Origin: Methanosarcina acetivorans C2A
Lineage (GTDB): Archaea; Halobacteriota; Methanosarcinia; Methanosarcinales; Methanosarcinaceae
NCBI RefSeq assembly: GCF_000007345.1
Contig: NC_003552.1
Span: 310,001-374,000 of the forward strand
Direction of reading: 5' to 3'
DNA length: 64,000 nucleotides
Below the pieces are notes generated by a model. That model made no database searches and was not told where the DNA came from. It saw only the letters and a list, made by a program, of their open reading frames with translations. The position numbers and the translations under genes were made by a program. Positions 54,459 through 63,759 of this stretch are shown piece after piece. Position 1 is the first letter of the stretch. Each line of letters starts with the position of its first letter.

Positions 54459-56213
54459 ATGGCAGGAACAATTGCAATCAAGAACGGATACGTCTTTGAC
54501 CCCCTCAACGAAATAAACGGGGAGAAAATGGACATCTTCATCAGAGACGGAAAAGTCGTAAAAGAGCTTTCGTCCGCCGAGATGAAAGAGGCAAAGGTTA
54601 TCGATGCTTCGGGCATGACCGTTATGCCGGGAGGAGTCGACTCCCATTCCCACGTTGCAGGCGCAAAAGTTAATGCCGGCAGGTCGATGCGTCCTGAAGA
54701 TCACTATAAAGCAAATCTTAATAAAACTGCACTCACTCATTCAGGTTCGGGTTATACGGTCCCATCTGTCTTTAAACAGGGATATGATTACGCAGCAATG
54801 GGCTATACAACTGTTTTTGAAGCTGCGGTTCCTCCTCTTGAGGCTCGCCACACTCATGAAGAAATGCGTGCAACTCCTCTCCTTGACATGGGCGGGTACC
54901 TGGTACTCGGAAACAACTTCTTTTTGATGCGCTATATACGTAACGGGGACATGGAAAAAGCTGCTGCATATGTCGCCTGGATGATGAAGACGCACAAGAC
55001 ATACGGGATAAAATGTGTTAACCCTGCAGGCGTCGAAAACTGGGCCTGGGGTAAAAACGTAAGTGATCTTGACGAAGCCAACATCCACTTCGAAATTACT
55101 CCAAGAGAGGTCATTAAAGGGCTTACTGAGATCAATGAAACCCTCGGTATGCCAATGCCAGTCCACCTGCACGCAAACAACCTGGGACACCCCGGCTGCT
55201 ATGCAATTACCAAAGATTCTCTTAAAATTCCTGATGGTGTAAAGACCAGGCAGAACATGGACGTGGAATGGGCAGAAACCAAAATCGACCCTTTAAGAGA
55301 TCGTTCCGTATACCTTACCCACCTGATGTTTAACAGTTTTGCAGGCACAACTTGGGCAGACTGTGAATCCGGTGTTAAAGATATTGCAGATTACATCAAT
55401 AATAGGGACCATGTGGTAATCGATAGTGGATGCGTACCTTTCGGAGAAGCCACAGTTATGACAGGAGACGGACCCGCCATTCACGACCTTTACACTCTTA
55501 CAGGAAACAAATGGTCAAACACCGACATTGAGATGGAGTGCGGCTCAGGTGTTCTTCCCTTTAATTATCTCAAGTCCAATCCTGTGCATAGCTTGCAGTG
55601 GGCAATGGGTCTTGAATGTCTTTTACTTATCAATGACCCCTGGAAGACGATCATGACCACGGACAGCCCCAACGGTGGACCGTTTACGAAATATCCTGAG
55701 GTAATGACCTGGATAATGTCCGAGGCTTTCAGGAAGCAGACCTTCGGTGAATGCCACAAGTGGGCAAATGACAGGAGTGCACTCGGAGGCGTAAACCGTG
55801 AGCTTTCCCTCTACGACCTTGCGATCCTGACCAGGGCCAATCCTGCCAAGACAATTGGCATGGCTCACAGAAAAGGCTCTCTCGGAGAGGGCGCAGACGG
55901 AGATGTTACAGTCTACAACTTAAACCCTCAGCAGCTTGACCCGAACAACTACGAAGCCCTCCTCAGGACTTTCAGAAAGGCAGAATACACTGTAAAGGGA
56001 GGAGAAATTGTGGCGGTTAAAGGAGAGATTGTTTCCCTGCCTGAGAAGCGGACTTACTATTCCGAAGTGCACGTAGAAAATGAGCGGGAAAAGGAGATGC
56101 TGGCTGACGTGAAGGAATGGTTCAGGTACTATACCCTGGGCTTTGCCAACTACCCGACTCCAGAGAAATACCTGGCAAACCCGACTCCCATACAGGTAAA
56201 CGGTGAGAGGTGA
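54459..56213 (+). CDS. fmdA: FmdA, formylmethanofuran hydrolase subunit
   Basis: A 584-residue amidohydrolase-type subunit that condenses formate with methanofuran (or releases it). Binuclear metal ligands are His63 and His65 (VDSHSHVAG), a probable carboxylated Lys at 185 (YGIKCVNP), and His235/His237 (PVHLHANN). GAGGTGG precedes the ATG. The length is that of FwdA/FmdA (~570). It overlaps fmdC by 0; the next gene starts 4 bases later. Confidence 0.96.
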   Translation: MAGTIAIKNGYVFDPLNEINGEKMDIFIRDGKVVKELSSAEMKEAKVIDASGMTVMPGGVDSHSHVAGAKVNAGRSMRPEDHYKANLNKTALTHSGSGYTVPSVFKQGYDYAAMGYTTVFEAAVPPLEARHTHEEMRATPLLDMGGYLVLGNNFFLMRYIRNGDMEKAAAYVAWMMKTHKTYGIKCVNPAGVENWAWGKNVSDLDEANIHFEITPREVIKGLTEINETLGMPMPVHLHANNLGHPGCYAITKDSLKIPDGVKTRQNMDVEWAETKIDPLRDRSVYLTHLMFNSFAGTTWADCESGVKDIADYINNRDHVVIDSGCVPFGEATVMTGDGPAIHDLYTLTGNKWSNTDIEMECGSGVLPFNYLKSNPVHSLQWAMGLECLLLINDPWKTIMTTDSPNGGPFTKYPEVMTWIMSEAFRKQTFGECHKWANDRSALGGVNRELSLYDLAILTRANPAKTIGMAHRKGSLGEGADGDVTVYNLNPQQLDPNNYEALLRTFRKAEYTVKGGEIVAVKGEIVSLPEKRTYYSEVHVENEREKEMLADVKEWFRYYTLGFANYPTPEKYLANPTPIQVNGER

Positions 56214-56217
56214 AGGC

Positions 56218-57084
56218 ATGACAGAGGGAGTACTTATTAATAAAATGACCGAAACCGGAAAAAGTGCCGGAGAAATGGAAGAAGTAACGCTTATTCCTAA
56301 TAAAGCAATTGACATTAAACTGGAAGCAGACGTGATTACTCCTGACTCCTTTGCAGGCAAAAGTGCAGAAGAAATAGGAATGCTTTCCGTCTGGCAGGGA
56401 CCTACGACCTATCCTCTTTCCGATTTCTTTGAAGTGTTAGGCAATGCAGGCAGTTCTGCCGCCGAGACCCTGATCCGCATAAAAGGTGATGCAATGAGGA
56501 TCAAAAGGATCGGAGAAGGCATGAGTGCAGGCAAAATTGAAATTGAGGGTTCTGCAGGTATGCATGTCGGGACCGGAATGAAAGGAGGCGAGATCGTCGT
56601 TTACGGAGATGCCGATTCCTGGGCTGGCATGGAAATGCTTGGCGGGCTCCTGCACATCAAGGGCAATGCCGGGGACCATGTGGGCTGTGCTTACAGAGGC
56701 AAGTGGCACGGCATGAAAGGCGGGTGCATAATTATCGAAGGGTCGGCCCGGCACCAGCTCGGAGGCGGCATGGACGGCGGCGAAATTCTTGTGGAAGGCA
56801 ATGTTGAAGGCTTCTGCGGGATTCGCCAGAACGGCGGGCTCATTGTCGTAAAAGGCGGGGCTCTCCGCACAGTGGGAGTAGAAATGGCAGGCGGAACCAT
56901 AGTTGTAGGGGGTAAAATTCAGCGCTTCTCCCCGGGTTTCGAATTTGTGTCCATGGAAAACAAAGTCACTTCGGGTGAGACTGAGATAATAGGCGAGTTC
57001 AAGAAGTTCACAGGGGACTATGCGATCAGTAAGAGGGCAAAAGGAGCTCTCTATGTGTCTGCAGACGCAAACCCGGAGCTCTGA
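56218..57084 (+). CDS. fmdC: FmdC, beta-helical subunit
   Basis: A 288-residue subunit. It has repeats of the glutamate-synthase alpha-type beta-helix: GDAMRIKRIGEGMSAGKIEIEG, then GMHVGTGMKGGEIVVYGDADSWAGMEMLGGLLHIKG, with regular G-x-G-G turns. It is structural, connecting the metal subunits. The start is the ATG at 56218 (GTGAGAGGTGAAGGC upstream). Confidence 0.95.
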   Translation: MTEGVLINKMTETGKSAGEMEEVTLIPNKAIDIKLEADVITPDSFAGKSAEEIGMLSVWQGPTTYPLSDFFEVLGNAGSSAAETLIRIKGDAMRIKRIGEGMSAGKIEIEGSAGMHVGTGMKGGEIVVYGDADSWAGMEMLGGLLHIKGNAGDHVGCAYRGKWHGMKGGCIIIEGSARHQLGGGMDGGEILVEGNVEGFCGIRQNGGLIVVKGGALRTVGVEMAGGTIVVGGKIQRFSPGFEFVSMENKVTSGETEIIGEFKKFTGDYAISKRAKGALYVSADANPEL

Positions 57085-57094
57085 GGTGAGAGGC

Positions 57095-57484
57095 ATGGAA
57101 GTATTACTCATTACCGGAAGTACGATTGACGAAGGCAGGCTTGCCAAAGGCGGGGACAAGTTCACGGATGAGTACACCATGGAGTGTGCATCCTGCTGGA
57201 TTTCTCCTGTGGATTTCGTGTCCCTATGTTCCCCTGAAAAAGTAAAAGTAACAAGCAGGGACGGGAAACATTCGATTGTTGTTTATGCGAAATGTACGGA
57301 TTCGGTCCAGCCGGGACAGGTGTTCATGCCGAGGGCTATCTGGTCGAACGTTATCATCGATCCCGACACCCTTTCTACGGGTTCTCCCCTCTATAAGGGC
57401 GCCCCTGTAAACGTTGAGCCCTCGGGAGAAGAGGTTCTCAGCGCCGAAGATGTAGTATTGAAAATTTATATCGGAGGGCAGTGA
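57095..57484 (+). CDS. fmdD: FmdD, molybdopterin-dinucleotide-binding subunit
   Basis: A 129-residue molybdopterin-dinucleotide-binding domain, the C-terminal half of the split bis-MGD subunit (FmdB + FmdD). Features: EVLLITGSTIDEGRLAKGGDKF, the Cys-Ala-Ser-Cys in ECASCWISP and a central RAIWSNVIID strand. The ATG at 57095 is preceded by GAGGTGAGAGGC; a longer frame overlapping fmdC is not used. The stop lies over the fmdB start region. Confidence 0.94.
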   Translation: MEVLLITGSTIDEGRLAKGGDKFTDEYTMECASCWISPVDFVSLCSPEKVKVTSRDGKHSIVVYAKCTDSVQPGQVFMPRAIWSNVIIDPDTLSTGSPLYKGAPVNVEPSGEEVLSAEDVVLKIYIGGQ

Positions 57485-57486
57485 GC

Positions 57487-58788
57487 ATGATTTACAAAAA
57501 CATAGTCTGTCCTGTATGCGGGGCAGCCTGTGATGATATTCAGGTCGAGTACGGGGACGGAAAGATTGAGGCCAGAAATGCATGTAAAATGGGGAATGCC
57601 AAGTTCAAGGAGGTCGTAAGTTCCCACAGGATCAGGCAGCCTCTTATCAAAGATGGCGGCAAACTGACCCCTGCAGCCTGGGACGAAGCTCTTGAGAGAG
57701 CTGCCGATATCCTCGTCTCGGCAAAGCGCCCCCTCCTTTTCATGGGCAGTGAGACCTCCTGCGAAGCCCATGAAATCGGGCTCAAGATCGGGGAATACCT
57801 GGGTGCACTTGTTGACTCAAACGCAACTATCTGCCACGGCCCGACCGCAATGGGAATTCAGGAGTCCGGAAAAGTCGGTGCAACCGAAGGGCAGAAGAAA
57901 AACAGAGGTGACCTCATTGTCTACTGGGGAACCAATCCTCTCGAGTCCATGCCCAGGCAGATGTCCAGGTACGGGGTTTTCCCGAGAGGTTACTGGACCA
58001 AACGCGGGCGTTTTGACCGTACGGTCATCACCGTGGACCCGAGAAGAACTCCAACTGCTGCTGCTTCCGATCTGCACGTGCAGCTCAAACCCAGCTCGGA
58101 CTACGAACTGGCAAGTGCTCTCCTCACCATGCTCCACGGAAAAACTCCTCACCCTTCAGTAGAAGAGATCACAGGGGTCCCAATCCCGGTCATGGAAGAG
58201 ATGCTCGATATGATGAAGAACTGCAACTTCGGGGCCATTTCCGTTGGGCTCGGGCTCTCATCTTCCATTGGAAAGCACAGGAATGCCGAAATTGCAATGA
58301 ACTTGGTAAAGGAGCTGAACAACTACGCCAAGTTCACTCTCGGAGCTCTCCGTGGTCACTGCAACGTTGCAGGCTTTAACCAGGTAGCTTCCTACATGTA
58401 CGGCTACCCCTTCGGGCTCGACTTCATGCGCGGACACCCCCGTTACAACCCCGGCGAATACACAACCGTGGACGTGCTGCGAGAAAAGGACGTGGATGCA
58501 GCCCTCGTTATGTGTGCCGACCTTGTCTGCCACATCCCTGCGGATTGTGCAGCCTATCTTGCCGAAATCCCAATGGTCTGCCTGGACATCGCCCCCTGCC
58601 CGAGCACAGCCGCTTCGGATGTTGTGCTTCCTGGAGTCATTGACGCCATGGAATGTGACGGGACTTTCTACAGGCTCGACGATGTCGCAGTGCACTTCGA
58701 ACCCTTCACAAGCTCGCCCTTCGAGTTTACGAAGAGCAACGAAGACACCTTAAAACAGCTCTTTGAGAAGATAAAGGCAAGAAAATAA
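57487..58788 (+). CDS. fmdB: FmdB, molybdenum-binding catalytic subunit
   Basis: A 433-residue catalytic subunit. A [4Fe-4S] site of Cys8, Cys11, Cys15 and Cys33 (CPVCGAAC...NAC) leads to the bis-MGD Mo centre; Cys116 in NATICHGPTAMG is the probable Mo ligand, as in studied Fwd/Fmd. Cys and not Sec is encoded. I chose the ATG at 57487 because GGAGGG lies 8 bases upstream; a GTG two codons earlier is too close. It reduces CO2 to formate, which moves to FmdA. The operon ends with a hairpin at 58844. Confidence 0.96.
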   Translation: MIYKNIVCPVCGAACDDIQVEYGDGKIEARNACKMGNAKFKEVVSSHRIRQPLIKDGGKLTPAAWDEALERAADILVSAKRPLLFMGSETSCEAHEIGLKIGEYLGALVDSNATICHGPTAMGIQESGKVGATEGQKKNRGDLIVYWGTNPLESMPRQMSRYGVFPRGYWTKRGRFDRTVITVDPRRTPTAAASDLHVQLKPSSDYELASALLTMLHGKTPHPSVEEITGVPIPVMEEMLDMMKNCNFGAISVGLGLSSSIGKHRNAEIAMNLVKELNNYAKFTLGALRGHCNVAGFNQVASYMYGYPFGLDFMRGHPRYNPGEYTTVDVLREKDVDAALVMCADLVCHIPADCAAYLAEIPMVCLDIAPCPSTAASDVVLPGVIDAMECDGTFYRLDDVAVHFEPFTSSPFEFTKSNEDTLKQLFEKIKARK

Positions 58789-59237
58789 TAAGCGGTTAAG
58801 TTTTTTCTTTCTACGCCAGGGAAGAAAAACGCAGTGAATAAAAGGGGGAAAATCCCCCCTCTGTTTTTTGAAAAGTGATGTGTGACATTTCATATATTCC
58901 AAATATTCTTTTTTTACAGTTTTCAGTCCTTCTGAAAGTAATTTCTCTGTCTGCAGTACTGATGCAGTTTTTCGGCATCATTGAAGTCGAAGTAAGCGGA
59001 AATAAGAATCTTTTTTAAAAATTCCTGTTTTATGCGAATATTTATAAAACTAAAGAAAATTTAAAAAGTGTTTTATGCTCTGCCTATATCTTAAATAAGG
59101 AACCTGCACAGTTGAGCTCTGAACCCGTAGCATAAAACATCAAACTATCTAAATATGCTGCTTTTCACAAATTCGTAGGCGCTTGGTTTTGAGGTCAAGT
59201 ATGTAAAACTATTAGAATGAACTAAAGAGGAAGCTAC
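58789..59237. other. Spacer with the fmd terminator and the next promoter
   Basis: The terminator is described separately. The remainder (58880-59237) is AT-rich; no gene or RNA was seen. A ribosome site AGAGGAAG directly precedes the next start. Confidence 0.45.
58841..58872 (+). terminator. Terminator of the fmd operon
   Basis: GGGGGA-AAA-TCCCCC (58844-58858) followed by CCTCTGTTTTTTG. The stem is perfect and the T run clear. Confidence 0.8.
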
Positions 59238-60296
59238 GTGAAAATTAGCATGAAATCAATTGTAAGCATACTGATTCTATCAGTTTTGTTTCTTGGAATT
59301 GGATTGGCAGAACCTTCTGATTTAAGCGAAAACAACTCTACTGATTCTGAATACGTCGATGGAAGTCCTTTACTGCTGAGTTCGGATTCGGGTGTTCCTG
59401 ACGAGATTAAAAAGGATCCACAGTTCATAGCTAGCAGGGGGTCATTTTCTAAAGTATCAGGCGATTACGAAACAACGGATTTCTTTTCAAATCCGGTTTG
59501 TATATGTTGGGATAATGTGACAGGAAAAGATCAATTTTTTACTGAATTTGATGATCCTGTGATAGGTTTTAGTTATGCGGGTGCGGGTTATATTATAGTG
59601 GAACTGGAGTCTGATTCTTCAGAAAAGGTAAATGAAGAAACAATCGATGAGATCTATCATGTAATAAACGACTACTGTGAACAGGAAGGTGTAAGTGAAG
59701 TACCCGTGGTCTTCATGTGGTCACACATAGAAGAAGATCTTCCATTACCTGATTATGGACCCCAGGTTTTTGAAGAAGCTAGGAAGGATCCATTGTTCGT
59801 AGCTGCTCGAGGAACAATGCCTGTAATTACAGATGCCAGTAAAAAAGTGGAATGGACAGATTCACTTGTTCAGTGTAGTCAGTCACTTGGTAACCCTCAT
59901 AGTACTGATACGGGAATTCTTCCGTATTTTGTCGAATTCGGTGGTCCTGTGAACAGCTTTGGAACAAACATTAACGGATATTTAAAAGTAGGTTTCCAGG
60001 GATACAGTTCCGAAAAAGTAAATGAATCGCTAATTGATGAAATATATCAGGTAATAGACGAACAGTGTGAACAGGAAGGAATAAGTGACGTACCAGTCGT
60101 TTTTGAGTTTATAGGGCACATAAAAGAAGCTGAAGCAGAGGTTGATGAACCGGATGTGAGTGAAGTTGACGGCGCCAACTTATCAGATAATGAAGAGGAG
60201 ATTGCCGGTAACGAGACTGCCAATCAAACTCCTGGCTTTACTTCTATAATGGTTATTTTAGGGCTTTTATCGGTACTGATCATCAAGCGTCCATAA
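59238..60296 (+). CDS. Secreted two-repeat protein with PGF-CTERM sorting signal
   Basis: A 352-residue surface protein from GTG after AGAGGAAG. A signal peptide (SIVSILILSVLFLGIGLA) is followed by two copies of a ~120-residue domain, matching at PDEIKKDPQFIASRG / FEEARKDPLFVAARG and at SSEKVNEETIDEIYHVIND / SSEKVNESLIDEIYQVIDE. The acidic spacer is followed by TPGFTSIMVILGLLSVLIIKRP split into PGF, hydrophobic helix and basic end: a PGF-CTERM signal, where archaeosortase removes the tail and attaches lipid. Repeats include Cys in each copy. Function unknown. Confidence 0.82.
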   Translation: MKISMKSIVSILILSVLFLGIGLAEPSDLSENNSTDSEYVDGSPLLLSSDSGVPDEIKKDPQFIASRGSFSKVSGDYETTDFFSNPVCICWDNVTGKDQFFTEFDDPVIGFSYAGAGYIIVELESDSSEKVNEETIDEIYHVINDYCEQEGVSEVPVVFMWSHIEEDLPLPDYGPQVFEEARKDPLFVAARGTMPVITDASKKVEWTDSLVQCSQSLGNPHSTDTGILPYFVEFGGPVNSFGTNINGYLKVGFQGYSSEKVNESLIDEIYQVIDEQCEQEGISDVPVVFEFIGHIKEAEAEVDEPDVSEVDGANLSDNEEEIAGNETANQTPGFTSIMVILGLLSVLIIKRP

Positions 60297-60776
60297 GATG
60301 CACATGATCAATGGCGATTATTACATCGGTACTGCCCTTCCTACTTCTTTCAAGCAGACTTTTTTCTTTTTATTCATTTCTTCTGAACGCAGCCTTCTCC
60401 CCACAATTACTTGTGCAACTTCTTCGTTTCCCCACCTCACTGACCATAATAAGCTATTGCCAAGGGGTCAATAATTCGAGTTCAGAATTTGCAGTAATAT
60501 CTTTATTGAAGAACGGGGCAGAATAGAGAGGCGCACTTGAGCTGAGCAGAACTACCTCCCTTGCTTCGCCCTCCCACAGAGATCCCTTTTTCATCTTTCA
60601 CCCAATTTCCTCTTTCCATTACTTCGGTATATTTTTTTCTTCGATATCAGGCGACTGTCATAACTGCGGCCGTAGTTGAAGTTTAAGTAATTATTTAATA
60701 TGTGCATGTGTATCTATTACTTGCTAGAATTGGCTGAATCACAGTTAATAAAGCATTGAACAAGGAGTATGTGAAA
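60297..60776. other. Spacer before the SIMPL gene
   Basis: No convincing gene; a short open frame (60311-60526) lacks a ribosome site and has unusual composition. The promoter of the SIMPL gene should be near AATTATTTAATATG (about 60690-60705). Confidence 0.45.
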
Positions 60777-61526
60777 ATGTCACAGGAAAATAAAAACGAT
60801 AAATCTTATTACGTTATCATTGCGCTATCAGTTGTTCTGGTGCTGATGGCAGCAACAATATACGCCATTTCACAGAGTGGGTCCGAAAAGGGTGCGGAAA
60901 ATACTATTTCCATGAGTGGATATGCTGAACAGAAAGTTGTCCCTGACACGGCAACATTGAACGTAGGTGTTGTAGTTCAGTCTGAAACTGCAAAGGAAGC
61001 ATCCGATGAAAATGCAGCCCTTATGAGTGCCGTAATAGCAGAACTTAAGGCAATGGGACTTCAGGACAGGGAAATGAAGACATCCTATGTTTCCGTGTAC
61101 CCTGTATACAACTACGAGAACGAACGAACAATCACAGGTTACTCTGCATCCAACAGCGTGCAGATCACAACCACAAATCTCGACAACCTGAGTGAGATCA
61201 TTGACAGGTCCACAGCCGCTGGAGCTAATGAAATAGGAAGCATTTCCTTCTCGGTCTCAGATGATATGCAAAAGCAGCTTCGTGAAGACTTGATGAATGA
61301 GGCAGTAGCCGATGCATCATCAAAAGCCACTGCGCTTGCTAAGAGCCTGGGGGTTGAGATTACTGGTGTGCAGACCTCATCCATAAGTGAAAACGGCGGT
61401 TCCAGAGTCTATTACGATTACGCTATTGCAACGGAAGAAGCGGGCTCAGGGGCAGTTTCCACTCCTGTCCAGCCAGGCGAGTCTACGGTTTCAATGTCAG
61501 TACAGGTCACGTATTATATTGAATAA
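60777..61526 (+). CDS. SIMPL (DUF541) domain exported protein
   Basis: A 249-residue protein. ATG at 60777, after GGAG. A single N-terminal helix (YYVIIALSVVLVLMAATIYAI) anchors it outside the membrane. The rest is the SIMPL domain: SMSGYAEQKVVPDTATLNVGV, YSASNSVQITTTNLDNLSEIID, DASSKATALAKSLGVEITGVQ and a final beta strand TVSMSVQVTYYIE. Members are linked to envelope stress functions and oligomerise into rings. No partner is nearby. Confidence 0.9.
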   Translation: MSQENKNDKSYYVIIALSVVLVLMAATIYAISQSGSEKGAENTISMSGYAEQKVVPDTATLNVGVVVQSETAKEASDENAALMSAVIAELKAMGLQDREMKTSYVSVYPVYNYENERTITGYSASNSVQITTTNLDNLSEIIDRSTAAGANEIGSISFSVSDDMQKQLREDLMNEAVADASSKATALAKSLGVEITGVQTSSISENGGSRVYYDYAIATEEAGSGAVSTPVQPGESTVSMSVQVTYYIE

Positions 61527-61586
61527 GAAATCCTATAATTCAAAATTGGGCTAAGCGGTTTGAAAACTGAAGCGTACAAATGATCC

Positions 61587-61620
61587 GAAGTTGCAGACAA
61601 CGAATGCTGTTTGCAACTTC
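61587..61620. other. Hairpin with 9-bp stem downstream of SIMPL
   Basis: GAAGTTGCA (61587-61595) faces TGCAACTTC (61612-61620), with an inner ACA/TGT pair. It may fold as RNA or be part of a repeat. Confidence 0.45.
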
Positions 61621-61899
61621 CCAGGTCAATGTGTCTTTTTTGAATATTTCAATCAAAAAATGCAAAATCACTGGATTTTGGAATGGGGTCAAAATCCCTA
61701 CTTTTATATTTTTTAAGGAAATTTGGTGGTCCCTTATTAATCGGTTGACATTATCTGGATATCCGAAACCGGAATTTTTTGTTTTATTGATTCTACTCCT
61801 TGCAGGCTGAACCTGTCTCGTCTGCACCATAAAAAAGGAACGAACTAATTCATATCTTGATCCGGGGGGCCTCATTAAAATTCACAGATAAATATAAGC

Positions 61900-62480
61900 G
61901 CCTCCGCCAGCTTGTCTGGTGGCCCTTCACAAAAGGAAAAAAGCAGAAAAGGAAAAAAGCAGAAAGTAATCAGTTTCTCCTATCACTTTTAATTGTTAGT
62001 TGAAGGCATCAGGTCGATTTTACTTGCGGGCTTGCTTCTCTTCTTTCTTCTTTTCAGTCTTTTCGAGAAAGACCGCTCTCCTGCGTCGAGCGGGACAAGA
62101 ACGACACGATACAGCGAATAACATTGTATGGGGCAGAGATATTGTAATTTAGTCTGCTTGAGCTCAGCTCACTTCTCAACTCATTAAGTAGTCTGCTTGA
62201 GCGGAGCGAAACAGACAGCGCACTGCAGAGCCGCAACTCTGCCGAAACAGACAGCGTATTGCAGAGCCGCAACTCTGCCGAAACAGACAGCGTACTGCAG
62301 AGCCGCAACTCTGCCGAAACAGACAGCGTATTGCAGAGCCGCAACTCTGCCGAAACAGACAGCGCACTGCAGAGCCGCAACTCTGCCGAAACAAACAGCT
62401 TGCTGTTGCACTTGCAGTGCAACTCCCAGAAAATCTCCGATTTTCTGTGATCCCGAAACGGCTGTTCTCGGGCAGGACAG
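61900..62480 (-). repeat. Mosaic dispersed repeat, copy 2 (minus sense)
   Basis: Read on the minus strand it contains the same modules as 51540-52090: CACAGAAAATCGGAGATTTTCTGG-type hairpin with the CACTTGCAGTGCAAC arm, TCGCTCCGCTCAAGCAGACTACTT, ATACAATGTTATTCGCTGTAT, AGGAGAGCGGTCTT and CTGCTTTTTTCCTTTTGTGAAGGG with CAGACAAGCTGG. Some modules are in a different order. Together the two copies form a long inverted repeat around the fmd region. Confidence 0.8.
62208..62400. repeat. 36-bp tandem repeat, five copies plus partial
   Basis: GAAACAGACAGCG begins each unit at 62208, 62244, 62280, 62316 and 62352, with a variant at 62388. Each unit is 36 bp and contains CAGAGCCGCAACTCTG, with small C/T differences (CACTGCAG, TATTGCAG, TACTGCAG). 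There are no unique spacers. Since 36 is a multiple of three, frames stay open on both strands. Confidence 0.93.
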
Positions 62481-62508
62481 AATTCAGGAATTTGATTCAG
62501 GCGTTGTT

Positions 62509-62542
62509 TTTTCAAAAATATCAACCACGTGAAGGTTGATAT
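62509..62542 (-). terminator. Terminator of the FemAB-like gene
   Basis: Read leftward: ATATCAACC, loop of seven, GGTTGATAT (9-bp perfect stem, 62518-62542), then TTTTTGAAAAAAC. It lies 21 bp past the stop. Confidence 0.65.
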
Positions 62543-62563
62543 GGCCGGAAATTTCGTTTTTTA

Positions 62564-63571
62564 TCAATAGTTTTCCTTATGAAGGGTTTTATACAAGGTC
62601 TTCGCGATTGAATATTTTATGTTCTCCAGGCTTACGCTGTAGTATGGAATTAGCTCAGGAGAAAAGCCCATTATAAAATCCACAAATGTGGGGACATTTG
62701 CTGCCATTACGTTCATGTATTCGAAGTTTCGGGACTTCAGGTCAAGAAATTCATTATGATACAGAAGAGCATTGGAACCCAGATGACCAAAATCCGGGTC
62801 AAGGGCTGAGGTCCAGATTACAGCACATTTTTTTCCGTAAAGATTTAAGTGAGCTGCAACAGCTTCACCCTCGGGAGTTTCTGAGACAAACATGTATCCA
62901 ATGTCTTTTTCCTGAATCAAATTAAAAACTCTTTTAAAGAACTCTCCTGGCAGGGGAGGCTTTAAATTCTGTTTTTCGTAAGCCAATGAAAGCAGACGGT
63001 AATATGTTTCAGGATCATTCCATGCCCTGGTTTTAAGTCCTGCCTCAGTTGCAGTTTCAAGTTCCATCCGCCTTTCCTCTGAAAGGTTGCTGTCTATGTT
63101 TTCTTTCAGGTTCAGATAATGGGTATAACGTACAGCAGAATTCCATCCATTCCACGTAAAGGGTCTTATATCCTCAAAGCCCGGAGAGAACGTAAGATGA
63201 ATGCCATCAAATCCCTGCTTGCAGAGAAATTCCCTGAGAGAATTGAGAATTTCGTGAGTTTCCTGTTCCCGTTTACTTGCTTTGGAGCTGGCACTCTCTT
63301 TTATAATAGGTCCACTGTAGCTGGTCATATTACAGGTTGAAGTTGCCACTTTCAATATTCCTTTGATATCTTTTATAAAAAGAGGACATCCTCCCACAAG
63401 CTCGCCGTTTCTGAAACAGCCGTAGATTTTTAGATCTTTTGCCAGGACATCCCTGCTAATTTCAAGCCATTCACTGGTATGAAAGAGTGTACCGGGTTGA
63501 GCTTTTTCTACAAGCAAATTCCATTCTTTGTATTCGGATGGCAATAATTCTCTAACTTCAATTCCGTCCAA
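62564..63571 (-). CDS. FemAB/GNAT-fold acyltransferase-like protein
   Basis: A 335-residue protein with two GNAT-like halves: GTLFHTSEWLEISRDVLAKDLKIYGCFRNGELVGGCPLFI, and later YGKKCAVIWTSALDPDFGHLGSNALLYHNEFLDLKSRNFEYMNVM. This is the FemAB/BioF2-like plan, where proteins add amino acids or acyl groups to carriers or envelope polymers. Archaea without murein keep such genes, often near surface polysaccharide or lipid genes. The start is TTG (63571), with GGGGC upstream; a later start is possible. A partial gene lies to its right. Confidence 0.75.
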   Translation of the reverse strand: MDGIEVRELLPSEYKEWNLLVEKAQPGTLFHTSEWLEISRDVLAKDLKIYGCFRNGELVGGCPLFIKDIKGILKVATSTCNMTSYSGPIIKESASSKASKREQETHEILNSLREFLCKQGFDGIHLTFSPGFEDIRPFTWNGWNSAVRYTHYLNLKENIDSNLSEERRMELETATEAGLKTRAWNDPETYYRLLSLAYEKQNLKPPLPGEFFKRVFNLIQEKDIGYMFVSETPEGEAVAAHLNLYGKKCAVIWTSALDPDFGHLGSNALLYHNEFLDLKSRNFEYMNVMAANVPTFVDFIMGFSPELIPYYSVSLENIKYSIAKTLYKTLHKENY

Positions 63572-63662
63572 TTTTAAGCCCCGTGTAAATAGATAATTAT
63601 TTTTACCTGTGCTGAATGACTCGGTTCCGGTATCTGGTGATAAAGTGAATGTTACTCGTCAA

Positions 63663-63700
63663 CATAAAATAAAATAAAATAAAATAAAATAAAATAAAAT
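63663..63700. repeat. AAAAT microsatellite, about seven copies
   Basis: (AAAAT) is repeated without interruption at 63666-63700, upstream of the FemAB-like gene. Such a tract may vary in length by slippage and could alter promoter spacing. Confidence 0.9.
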
Positions 63701-63759
63701 GAATTTTTATATTTGTCTACCGAAAGCATGTTTGATTCGATCTCCATCTGAACAGCCAT

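Larger units (their letters stand above)
61527..62563. other. Gene-less block with hairpin and dispersed repeats
   Basis: About 1 kb without a gene. It holds a hairpin (61587-61620), the mosaic repeat copy 2 (61900-62480), the 36-bp tandem array (62208-62400) and a terminator for the leftward gene (62518-62542). Open frames across the array on both strands are artefacts of the 36-bp period. Confidence 0.6.

Noticed and set aside
57481-57486. GTG start for fmdB
   Set aside because: GGAGGG lies only two bases before it; the ATG two codons later has proper spacing.
60311-60526. 71-residue protein
   Set aside because: Odd composition, no ribosome site, no conserved pattern.
62208-62400. CRISPR array
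   Set aside because: Units are 36 bp but directly contiguous with no unique spacers, and no cas genes are near.
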